Assembly (NCBI RefSeq): GCF_003994475.1
Contig: NZ_RZNY01000031.1
Coordinates: 11,102-60,187 of the forward strand
Length of the DNA stretch: 49,086 nucleotides
Direction of reading: 5' to 3'
Source of the DNA: Paenibacillus anaericanus
GTDB taxonomy: Bacteria > Bacillota > Bacilli > Paenibacillales > Paenibacillaceae
This document shows, piece by piece, positions 24,664 through 31,873 of this stretch. How positions within the stretch are numbered: position 1 is the stretch's first letter; the number at the start of each line of letters is the position of its first letter. The notes under the pieces are model-generated. The model made no database searches. It saw nothing but the letters and a program-made list of their open reading frames with translations, and was not told the origin of the DNA. A program made the position numbers and the translations under genes.

Positions 24664-26133
24664 ATGAAAAGGAATAAGTTGCAAATCCTATTGGTATTAA
24701 TGTTATTGTCAGTTTCAATTCTTGCAGGTTGTAGTAGCAACAGCAACAGTAACAGTGCGTCTGGCTCTAAAGTAGAACCACTTACCATCCTGTATCCAGG
24801 TGATGAAAGTGAACGTATGACTGAATATCTTGACAATGAATTTGCTGAGAAGATGGAAACTGAGCTTGGGTTAAAGGTGAAAGTTATTTTTGTACCCTGG
24901 GCGCAATATTGGGAACAAAAGGATATTATGCTAGCCGCTTCTGAACCAGTCGATCTCTTTTGGGATGGTCTTCCTGACCTATCAACAATTGTAAATAAGA
25001 AGCAAGCTCAACCATTAGATAGCCTAATTGAAAAATATGGTCAAGACATGCTAAAAGTATTGCCTATGGAACATCTTCAAGGTGCAATAATTGATGGTCA
25101 AATATATGGTATTCCTTCTGCATATGCTCCATCCTCTGCAATGTATCAATTGGTTGCCGTTCGGCAGGATATTTTAGAAGCGGTTGGTATGACAGAAGTA
25201 AATACAGCCGAAGATTTGAAAGAATTTGCTACAAGAGCAGCGAAGCAATATCCGGAATTTAAGGGACCTTCGGACATTATCTTTAAGCCACTTACTAGAT
25301 ACTTTACAGATGAACAGTATAACTGGATTGCATCTGAGGACTTAGTTGTATTTGGTGAAGACAGTAAAAAAGCTTACAGCTACTTTGAAACAGAAGCTTT
25401 CCAAAAAGTAGCGAAATTTAATAATGGAATGTATGATGCAGGTCTATACTCTGAGGATCTAACAATAAAGTACAATGAAAGAGATACTCGCATGCAAACG
25501 GGCTTATATTTATGGGTAGAAGGCTCCTTAGGTAAAGAAATGGAAATTATTGAAGCAGTTAGAGCTAATGATCCAAAGGCAGTAGTTAAAACTTATCTTC
25601 TAGCTGATGATAAGCCTCGTTATATTACGGCAACAGGTGGAGAGGTTCTAGCAGTTCCAGCAACAGCTCCAAATCCTGAAGCCGCGATGAAATTTATCAA
25701 TTGGATATACTCATCACAGGAAAACTATCAATTCGCTCTATATGGTGTAGAAGGTAAGGATTTTGAAATAGTAGATGGTAGAATTAAGAAGATAACAGCC
25801 AGTGAATTCTTCTATGAGTGGATGTTTAGAAATCAAAATTATCAATTATTTGGACCAGATGTTGATCAAGCATCAATCGATAACTACGCTATCTGGGATG
25901 ATGAGGCTATCTTATCTGATGCATTAGGCTTCCGCTTCAATAATGAGAAAGTAAAGAATATTGAAACGGCTTTGAGAGAAGTAGCAGGTAAACAACTAGC
26001 GGCGATCCGCTCAGGTTTCGTTGATTTTGAAACAGGGTATCCAAAGGCGATTGAAAAGCTAAAAGCAGCAGGAATAGATGAGTATGTTGCAGAAGTTCAA
26101 CGTCAACTTGATGAATTTTTGGCAAGTAAATAA
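24664..26133 (+). CDS. Extracellular solute-binding lipoprotein (LplA type, DUF3502-like C-terminus)
   Basis: 489 residues. A lipoprotein signal with lipobox LAGC (cysteine at about residue 23) precedes a serine/asparagine-rich tether. The body is a cluster B sugar-binding fold: LFWDGLPDLSTIVNKKQAQPLDSLIEKYG and IYGIPSAYAPS, with NPEAAMKFINWIYSSQENYQFALYGVEGKDFEI typical of LplA-like proteins carrying a DUF3502-type end. RBS AAAGGGGG. It is the last gene of the operon and the substrate-recognition part of the importer. Confidence 0.9.
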   Translation: MKRNKLQILLVLMLLSVSILAGCSSNSNSNSASGSKVEPLTILYPGDESERMTEYLDNEFAEKMETELGLKVKVIFVPWAQYWEQKDIMLAASEPVDLFWDGLPDLSTIVNKKQAQPLDSLIEKYGQDMLKVLPMEHLQGAIIDGQIYGIPSAYAPSSAMYQLVAVRQDILEAVGMTEVNTAEDLKEFATRAAKQYPEFKGPSDIIFKPLTRYFTDEQYNWIASEDLVVFGEDSKKAYSYFETEAFQKVAKFNNGMYDAGLYSEDLTIKYNERDTRMQTGLYLWVEGSLGKEMEIIEAVRANDPKAVVKTYLLADDKPRYITATGGEVLAVPATAPNPEAAMKFINWIYSSQENYQFALYGVEGKDFEIVDGRIKKITASEFFYEWMFRNQNYQLFGPDVDQASIDNYAIWDDEAILSDALGFRFNNEKVKNIETALREVAGKQLAAIRSGFVDFETGYPKAIEKLKAAGIDEYVAEVQRQLDEFLASK

Positions 26134-26179
26134 TTGAAGTTATGTAGATGCAGTATTCGCGATTAATTCAACTAACCGC

Positions 26180-26219
26180 AACCAAAGCCTCGAACCCAAA
26201 TTGGTTTGAGGCTTTGGTT
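26180..26219 (+). terminator. Strong hairpin at the end of the LplA operon
   Basis: AACCAAAGCCTC (26180-26191) pairs perfectly with GAGGCTTTGGTT (26208-26219). Twelve pairs enclose a 16-base loop with its own AACC/GGTT pairing. It lacks a proper T run (CGTTATTG follows), so termination may be partial or the hairpin may protect the 3' end. Confidence 0.6.
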
Positions 26220-26265
26220 CGTTATTGAAGAGGTTGATTTGGCTTTGATAGTAATTAATTATTTT

Positions 26266-26316
26266 ATCGCCAAGGTCCACGAGCTGGAGAAGATCGCTAA
26301 AGAACTCGATATTTCC
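26266..26316 (+). pseudogene. 51-bp scar of the aldo/keto reductase gene
   Basis: Bases 26266-26316 match 15932-15982 inside the aldo/keto reductase gene, with 41 identical bases first and only two differences in total. It encodes IAKVHELEKIAKELDIS. The flanks do not match clearly, though a weak similarity continues for about 15 bases. No reading frame of its own is plausible. It lies in the leader of adaA and marks a past recombination or deletion of a second reductase copy. Confidence 0.8.
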
Positions 26317-26403
26317 ATCCACTGTCGAGATCTTGCTATCCTATGTAGGACGACTACTACTGATATAAAGATTACCTTATACTATGGGTATGAGGTGAAG
26401 GAT

Positions 26404-26982
26404 ATGGATCAAAAGTTATTTGACCTTCTATATGCGGCAGTAGTTAACCGAGAATCAACCTATGAAGGTGTATATTATACGGGAGTAAAGACAACAAAGA
26501 TCGTGTGTCGACCTACTTGTCGGGCCAAAACACCTAAAGCAATGAACGTGACTTTTTACAGCACTCTAGAAGATGCACTTCAGGCGGGATTTCGACCTTG
26601 CAAACGTTGTAAGCCTGAAGCTAACGGGGCGCTTGGACCGGATGCGGCTTTGGCCGCGCAGGTGGATACGATCATTGAGACACAATACAAAGACAAACTT
26701 ACCTTGTCTCAGTTGGCTGCTTTGCTTGCTATAAGTCCTTACCATTTACAGCGAACATACAAGCGAGTGAGAGGATATTCGCCCGCAGAAAAAACGGAGC
26801 TTGTTCGATTAAAACATGCGCAGCGATTTTTATTAGAATCAAATGCTACCATCGCAGAGATAGGAGAGGCTGTGGGCTATGGTAGTCCATCCCATTTCGC
26901 GGCTTGGTTTAGTAATAGAACAGGGATTTCTCCCACAGCATATCGGAACGGACAAGGAGGAGGAGATGAATCTGATGAATAG
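26404..26982 (+). CDS. adaA: Methylphosphotriester-DNA alkyltransferase / AraC regulator AdaA
   Basis: 192 residues from ATG 26404 with GAGGTGAAGGAT just upstream; the reading frame is open further upstream, but that part is the reductase scar. The Ada zinc domain shows C35-x3-C39 (IVCRPTCRAK) and C66-x2-C69 (RPCKRCKPE), with C35 the methyl-accepting residue by homology. An AraC-type double helix-turn-helix follows (LTLSQLAALLAISPYHLQRTYKR; IAEIGEAVGYGSPSHFAAWF). It senses methylphosphotriesters and activates the adaptive response with AdaB. Confidence 0.93.
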   Translation: MDQKLFDLLYAAVVNRESTYEGVYYTGVKTTKIVCRPTCRAKTPKAMNVTFYSTLEDALQAGFRPCKRCKPEANGALGPDAALAAQVDTIIETQYKDKLTLSQLAALLAISPYHLQRTYKRVRGYSPAEKTELVRLKHAQRFLLESNATIAEIGEAVGYGSPSHFAAWFSNRTGISPTAYRNGQGGGDESDE

Positions 26983-27514
26983 TAAAAGGTATCGACATAC
27001 GGTAATCGGCTTGAATCAGCCTTGGACACTTATTGCGAGTGAGCAAGGAATTAGCCAATTGTTTTATCCTCCCCATGTGTCAACATTGGCTGGGCTTAAT
27101 CAAGATTTCACAGAGATTACCCAGGATCGCGGCCTCTTCGATGAATTCGGCATCATCGAGCTGTTGGAGAAGTATTTCGCTGGAATTCCTGTCAGTTTCG
27201 ATAAGGTTCCTATGGATGTAGGGGGAACACCGTTTCAACAGAGCGTATGGCGAGGCTTAAGCCAAATCCCTCATGGAGAAACGTGGACGTACAAGGATTT
27301 TGCGAACACCATTGGAAAACCATCAGCGATAAGAGCAGTAAGTACTGCGATTGGACGCAATCCTTTGCCCATCGTGTTGCCTTGCCACAGGGTGGTCGGT
27401 TCAAACGGAACGTTAACCGGATTTAGAGGGGGGCTTCAAATGAAGAAAGACATCCTTGCTTTGGAGGGTATAAGTAATTTGAAGGTTGCTGGACATGAAC
27501 GATTCCAGTTCTGA
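26975..27514 (+). CDS. adaB: Methylated-DNA--[protein]-cysteine S-methyltransferase AdaB
   Basis: 179 residues from ATG 26975 (ATG 26966 abuts the AGGAGGAGGAG site too closely), overlapping the end of adaA, so translationally coupled. The active-site motif is LPCHRVVG with C137; the DNA-binding RAVSTAIGRNP and the FQQSVWRGLSQIPHGETWTY wing are typical of O6-methylguanine methyltransferases. Length equals that of Bacillus AdaB. It removes alkyl groups from O6-guanine in a suicide reaction. Confidence 0.93.
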   Translation: MNSKRYRHTVIGLNQPWTLIASEQGISQLFYPPHVSTLAGLNQDFTEITQDRGLFDEFGIIELLEKYFAGIPVSFDKVPMDVGGTPFQQSVWRGLSQIPHGETWTYKDFANTIGKPSAIRAVSTAIGRNPLPIVLPCHRVVGSNGTLTGFRGGLQMKKDILALEGISNLKVAGHERFQF

Positions 27515-27551
27515 TCTGCTCTTAGATCGATACAATAGGCTTCAATAAAGT

Positions 27552-27600
27552 AAAACCTCGCTCTCATACACAGTTCACACTGGTGAGAGCGAGGTTTTTT
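27552..27600 (+). terminator. Bidirectional terminator between adaB and the phosphatase gene
   Basis: AAAACCTCGCTCTCA pairs with TGAGAGCGAGGTTTT across a 19-base loop, with A and T runs on both outer sides, so it can serve both convergent genes. Confidence 0.9.
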
Positions 27601-27626
27601 GATAGAATCATCGTTAAAAAATGAAG

Positions 27627-29627
27627 TTAGTTTGTAGTTACTTTTAACAGTTTAGCGATAAAGGCTGCTGCTTCAGCACGAGTTGCTACTTGTTGAGGGG
27701 CAAATCGGTTCTGACCAACACCACTCACAAGTCCTTCTTTTACTGCTGTTGCCACATAAGGTACAGCCCACACAGGGATGGAGTTCTTATCGGAGAAAGA
27801 AAGAGATTGCTGTGGGTCGCCCTTAAGTTCAGCAGCACGAACCATCCAAGTTGTAATCTCTGCACGATTCAGCACTTTATCTGCTTTGAACGTGCCATCT
27901 GTATAGCCACTTACAATTCCTGCTTCTTCAGCTTGAGAAATATAAGTGGTTGCCCATGCTGGAATGTTCTTTGAACCCGTAAATGTAAGTGAAATCGTTG
28001 TTTCTTTCATTGGTAGGGCACGTCCAAGCATGGTAATGAACTCAGCGCGGTTGATACTTGCATCAGGTTTAAATGACTGATCACTGTAACCTGTAACGTA
28101 TCCTGCAGCCACACCGGCTTTAATAGCACTCTCTGCCCAGTGTCCTGAGATGTCTTTCAAAGATTCCGTAGGTTCAGGTTTTGTAGTGGTTTCTACATCT
28201 GTTTTGATGATCCCGAATTGATCAACAATAAATGGCTTGGTATCATTTTTATCTTGATCGATTTCATAGGTAACGGCTGTAATTTTGTTGCCATCTACAG
28301 TGATACCAACAAAGTTCTGTATTTGACTGCGTTTAGGTCTACGATCATCCTTCGGATCTGGACCATATGGTGCTGCATGATTCTCTTCAGCTCGTTCGAA
28401 GAGGTTATAGTAGCTATCTCCAAGTTTTTCACTTGGGTTCTTATAGTAAACTTTTGGTCCGGCCGTTGCCGGAATCACATAAATACTTCCATCAGGATCA
28501 ACACTGTATTCAATTGTTTCTCCATTTAGTGTTTCTTTAATTTTCGTTGGTGTTGTTGCTTTACCATCTTGAGCGATTGGTTTGGTGCGGGCATAAATAT
28601 GATCGTGACCTTGCATAACAAAGTCGATATCAAGCTCGGCCATCAGTGGAGCGATTTGGTTACGAACCCCGTTTGGATCCATGATGTCTTCATCTGTAGC
28701 ATGATTAGAAGTAGTGTAGGGACCTTTATGAATGTTCACAATGATCCACGTTGCTCCAGCCTTTTTGGCTGCTGTGGCATCTTTCTTTAACCATTCAACT
28801 TGATCTTCGGAGAAATTGGCATATTTCTCTGAATTCTCATTGGAGTTTAATACGATAAAATGAGCATTGCTGTAATCATAGGAGTAGTACGCTCCAGTTT
28901 CTGTAGCAGATCCAGCAGGGATGTTAATATTAAAGTGTTCATAAAAAGCGTAGTTCTCATCCTCGTGATTACCTGCAGAAGGAACAAAGGTTGTATTCAA
29001 TAAGCTTTCTTGTGAATGACCGAGCAACCAATCCCATTGCTCTTCCTTCGTACCCGTGTCTACGATATCTCCGTTGTGGACGACAAACTGAGCATTATCT
29101 ACGGTTTGAAGTGCCTTTTCGAGCGTCTGCGCAGACAAAATGGCTTCATCTTCGCTTTTTGCCTGAGTATCAGCTAAATCAATAAAGGTGAATTCCCCAC
29201 TCTTAGGGGCAGTTTGAAACGTACCTGTTGCACTCCAAATCCTACGTTCTTTGTCACCCACACGATAATAATAAGTTGTATCTGCGTCAAGACCTGTAGC
29301 AACTGCTTTATGGACAAGCTCTTCTCCAGAATTGGTCGATGCAGAAGAGGAGCCTTCAAATGCGATAGCATTCGTAAAATCAGCTTTAGAACTGGTTTTC
29401 TTCGTTAATTGAACCGTACTGTTCGTAAGAAGTTTGGAAGTATACCAGGTAAATCCTTTGGAACTTTTGGTATCTCCATAAAATGTAGCTGTAATTTTGT
29501 TAATAGCATTAGCTGTGTTACTTGGTGATTCAGCATATGCAGGCAAGGCTGACGGAACAGCGATTAGACCGAGCACAAGAGTAACAGATAGAATCGTTGA
29601 TGACATTTTTTTAAACTTCGTAAACAC
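27627..29627 (-). CDS. SLH-anchored purple-acid-phosphatase-like metallophosphoesterase
   Basis: 666 residues, GTG start with GAGGAGTG upstream. A signal peptide (about 1-32, ending AYAES) is followed by a fibronectin-III-like N-terminal domain (ITATFYGDTKSSKGFTWYTS), typical of purple acid phosphatases. The metal site reads FIDLADTQ, VVHNGDIVDTG, AGNHEDEN, NIHKGPY and QGHDHIYAR, the complete metallophosphoesterase set. Three SLH repeats fill the C-terminus from about residue 488 (ISGHWAESAIKAGVAAGYV; IPAWATTYISQAEEAGIVSGY; IPVWAVPYVATAVKEGLVSG). It is a cell-surface phosphatase attached to secondary cell-wall polymer. The phosphate source is not known. Confidence 0.9.
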   Translation of the reverse strand: MFTKFKKMSSTILSVTLVLGLIAVPSALPAYAESPSNTANAINKITATFYGDTKSSKGFTWYTSKLLTNSTVQLTKKTSSKADFTNAIAFEGSSSASTNSGEELVHKAVATGLDADTTYYYRVGDKERRIWSATGTFQTAPKSGEFTFIDLADTQAKSEDEAILSAQTLEKALQTVDNAQFVVHNGDIVDTGTKEEQWDWLLGHSQESLLNTTFVPSAGNHEDENYAFYEHFNINIPAGSATETGAYYSYDYSNAHFIVLNSNENSEKYANFSEDQVEWLKKDATAAKKAGATWIIVNIHKGPYTTSNHATDEDIMDPNGVRNQIAPLMAELDIDFVMQGHDHIYARTKPIAQDGKATTPTKIKETLNGETIEYSVDPDGSIYVIPATAGPKVYYKNPSEKLGDSYYNLFERAEENHAAPYGPDPKDDRRPKRSQIQNFVGITVDGNKITAVTYEIDQDKNDTKPFIVDQFGIIKTDVETTTKPEPTESLKDISGHWAESAIKAGVAAGYVTGYSDQSFKPDASINRAEFITMLGRALPMKETTISLTFTGSKNIPAWATTYISQAEEAGIVSGYTDGTFKADKVLNRAEITTWMVRAAELKGDPQQSLSFSDKNSIPVWAVPYVATAVKEGLVSGVGQNRFAPQQVATRAEAAAFIAKLLKVTTN

Positions 29628-29863
29628 GAGAACACTCCTCTTAGTTGCTAATATGTAATAGTTACGATTATCATCATAGCAATGATTTGTTAATAGATTG
29701 TTTTCAATATTGTAGTACTTCGTAAAGTGAAGGGATGTGTGTTAATTCAACTCAAATAACGCTTGAGAAGTAGACAAATTTATCACTTCATAGTTTAACC
29801 TGGTAAGAATGTCTAATACCTGCAAAATGTAGCGCAGCATTTTTGACGTAATTCAGAAAACCC

Positions 29864-29919
29864 TTGACACCATACCAAAATATGTTAATATTTAACTGAC
29901 AGACAGTCGGTCGGTGTCC
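29864..29919 (+). promoter_or_regulatory. Promoter and TetR operator of the MFS/ABC operon
   Basis: TTGACA (29864-29869) and TAATAT (29886-29891) are 16 bases apart. Directly after lies GACAGACAGTCGGTCGGT (29898-29915) continuing to GTC, an imperfect inverted repeat with tandem GACA/GGTC half-sites of the kind bound by TetR-family repressors. The remaining part of the 307-base gap (29628-29863) holds the phosphatase promoter region, in which no clear consensus was found. Confidence 0.7.
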
Positions 29920-29934
29920 AAGGAGGTAATTATA

Positions 29935-30582
29935 ATGAGAATTGTAAAAGAAGCGGAAGAACGTAGGAACGAAATACTTGACGCGGCGGATGAGCTTTTT
30001 GCTCAGAAGGGCTTTGACGGCACAAGTACTAACGATATTCTCGAAAAGGTAGGGATTGCGCGGGGAACTCTATATTATCACTTCAAGTCGAAGGAGGATA
30101 TTATGGACGCGCTGATTGAGCGGTATGCTGTCCTTATTTTAGGTGCGGCGAAGGAAATCGCCGTAGATAAAAGCATACCCGTAATCGAGCGCGTGATCCG
30201 CGCCGTAATGGCAATGAACCTAAGTGGCGGAAGCAGCGAGGTAATAATGGATCACATTCACAAGCCGCAGAACGCGCTGATGCATCAAAAAATACAAAAA
30301 GTTATCATCAATGGCGTTCCGCCGATACTGACGGAAATCATTCGCGAGGGCATTGACCAGGGAATGTTCAGCACACCGTTTCCATATGAATGCATGGAAA
30401 TGGTTGTGATATATGCAAATACCATTTTTGATGATGATATGGTCACTATGACAAACGAGGAGAAAGGCACACGAATGCTGGCCTTTGTGTACAACGTAGA
30501 AAGGCTGCTCGGTGCAGATAGTGGAAGTCTTATGGACGCTATGCAGATATTTGGTAGCGGAGATGAAGGCGAACATGAATAG
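29935..30582 (+). CDS. TetR/AcrR family transcriptional regulator
   Basis: 215 residues from ATG 29935 with AAGGAGGT seven bases upstream. The helix-turn-helix is AADELFAQKGFDGTSTNDILEKVGIARGTLYYHFKSKEDIMDALIERY, of which GTLYYHFKSKED is diagnostic. It is first in an operon with an MFS transporter, an FtsX-type permease and an ATPase, and overlaps the MFS start by eight bases. It most likely represses the operon until a toxic ligand binds. Confidence 0.9.
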   Translation: MRIVKEAEERRNEILDAADELFAQKGFDGTSTNDILEKVGIARGTLYYHFKSKEDIMDALIERYAVLILGAAKEIAVDKSIPVIERVIRAVMAMNLSGGSSEVIMDHIHKPQNALMHQKIQKVIINGVPPILTEIIREGIDQGMFSTPFPYECMEMVVIYANTIFDDDMVTMTNEEKGTRMLAFVYNVERLLGADSGSLMDAMQIFGSGDEGEHE

Positions 30583-31873
30583 TTCGGGAAAATCCTTCGG
30601 AAAATTTCTTATTCTGTGGTCGGGTCAGCTTATTTCAGCGATAGGGAGCGGGCTCACGTCGTTCGGGCTTGGGATCTATGTGTTCCAACAGACGGGAAAG
30701 GCATCGGAGATGGCACTTGTAACCTTGCTTGCATTTATGCCTTCGCTTCTTTTAAGTGCCTTTTCGGGCGTACTTGCGGACCGCTATGATCGTAGGCTGC
30801 TAATGGTGCTAGGGGATAGTCTTTCGGCGATAGGACTTGTCTACATTCTGATATGTATGCTGCAAGGAGAAGCGCAGCTATGGCAGATTTGCGTTGGAGT
30901 TACCATAAGTTCGGTGTTTGCATCGCTGCTTGATCCCGCATACAAAGCTACGGTAACGGATTTGCTTACCGAGGAACAGTACACAAAGGCCAGTGGTCTT
31001 GTTCAAGTGGCAGGCTCGGCAAAATATCTGATTTCACCTATAATTGCGGGATTTCTACTCATCGTTTCGGATATTAAGCTGTTGCTTATAATCGACATTT
31101 GCACATTTTTTGTAACGGTTATTACAACTTTTGTAGTACGCAGCGGTCTTGCTTCAAATAAATATGAACAGGCAAAATCGTTTATCCGTGAATTCAAAGA
31201 CGGTTGGGGTGCAGTTTATGAAAACAGGGGTGTGTTTGTACTTGTGGTCATGACATCGGTTCTAACATTTTTCCTCGGAGTTATAGAAACACTCTCCATG
31301 CCGATGATTCTTGCATTTTCGAATAGTTCTGTAGTAGGAACGCTTGAAACCATTATTGCTTCAGGAATGCTTGTATCAAGTGTGATGATAGGAATACTTC
31401 CGATCAAAAAGGGTTATGTGAAAATACTTTCGGTTTCGCTGTTTTGTATAGGAATATTTATGGCAGGGTTTGGACTTCGCGAAAATATTATATTGATCAG
31501 TATTTCGGGATTTCTCTTCTTCGCCATGTTACCGTTTGCCAATGTAAGCCTGGATTTTCTTGTTCGTACCAATATTGATAATTCCGTTCAAGGCAGAGCG
31601 TGGGCATTTATCGGAATCATTTCTCAGCTTGGATTTGTTGCCGCTTATGCGATTTCGGGTGTGCTGGCGGATTATGTATTCACCCCTTTATTAGTTGACG
31701 GCGGAGTGCTTGCTGACAGTGTGGGAAAGATCATTGGTACGGGCAGCGGCAGAGGAACGGGATTTCTCATCATAATCGCTGGGATGCTATTATGTGTAAC
31801 TTCGGTAATTTTGTATAACTTAAAATCGATTAAAAAGCTAGAAAATGGAGGTGACTTATGTATTTCAGAATAA
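30575..31873 (+). CDS. MFS transporter (macrolide-efflux / MdtH-like)
   Basis: 432 residues from ATG 30575 (ATG 30563 is possible), with 12 membrane helices. FLILWSGQLISAIGSGLTSFGLGIYVFQQTGKASEMALV and FSGVLADRYDRRLLMVLGD (motif A, GVLADRYDRR) match the MFS group containing macrolide efflux proteins of the MefA type. The start overlaps the TetR gene and the end overlaps the next gene by 16 bases, so all are coupled. Likely a drug/proton antiporter; substrate unknown. Confidence 0.85.
   Translation: MNSSGKSFGKFLILWSGQLISAIGSGLTSFGLGIYVFQQTGKASEMALVTLLAFMPSLLLSAFSGVLADRYDRRLLMVLGDSLSAIGLVYILICMLQGEAQLWQICVGVTISSVFASLLDPAYKATVTDLLTEEQYTKASGLVQVAGSAKYLISPIIAGFLLIVSDIKLLLIIDICTFFVTVITTFVVRSGLASNKYEQAKSFIREFKDGWGAVYENRGVFVLVVMTSVLTFFLGVIETLSMPMILAFSNSSVVGTLETIIASGMLVSSVMIGILPIKKGYVKILSVSLFCIGIFMAGFGLRENIILISISGFLFFAMLPFANVSLDFLVRTNIDNSVQGRAWAFIGIISQLGFVAAYAISGVLADYVFTPLLVDGGVLADSVGKIIGTGSGRGTGFLIIIAGMLLCVTSVILYNLKSIKKLENGGDLCISE

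Noticed and set aside
26206..26403. Longer N-terminus for AdaA
   Set aside because: The extra 66 residues are the operon hairpin and the aldo/keto reductase scar; the ATG at 26404 has a strong ribosome binding site and gives the normal Ada start.
28218..28529. Plus-strand ORFs inside the phosphatase gene
   Set aside because: They are frame shadows of the minus-strand phosphatase, which has complete motifs and three SLH repeats; no start signals belong to them.
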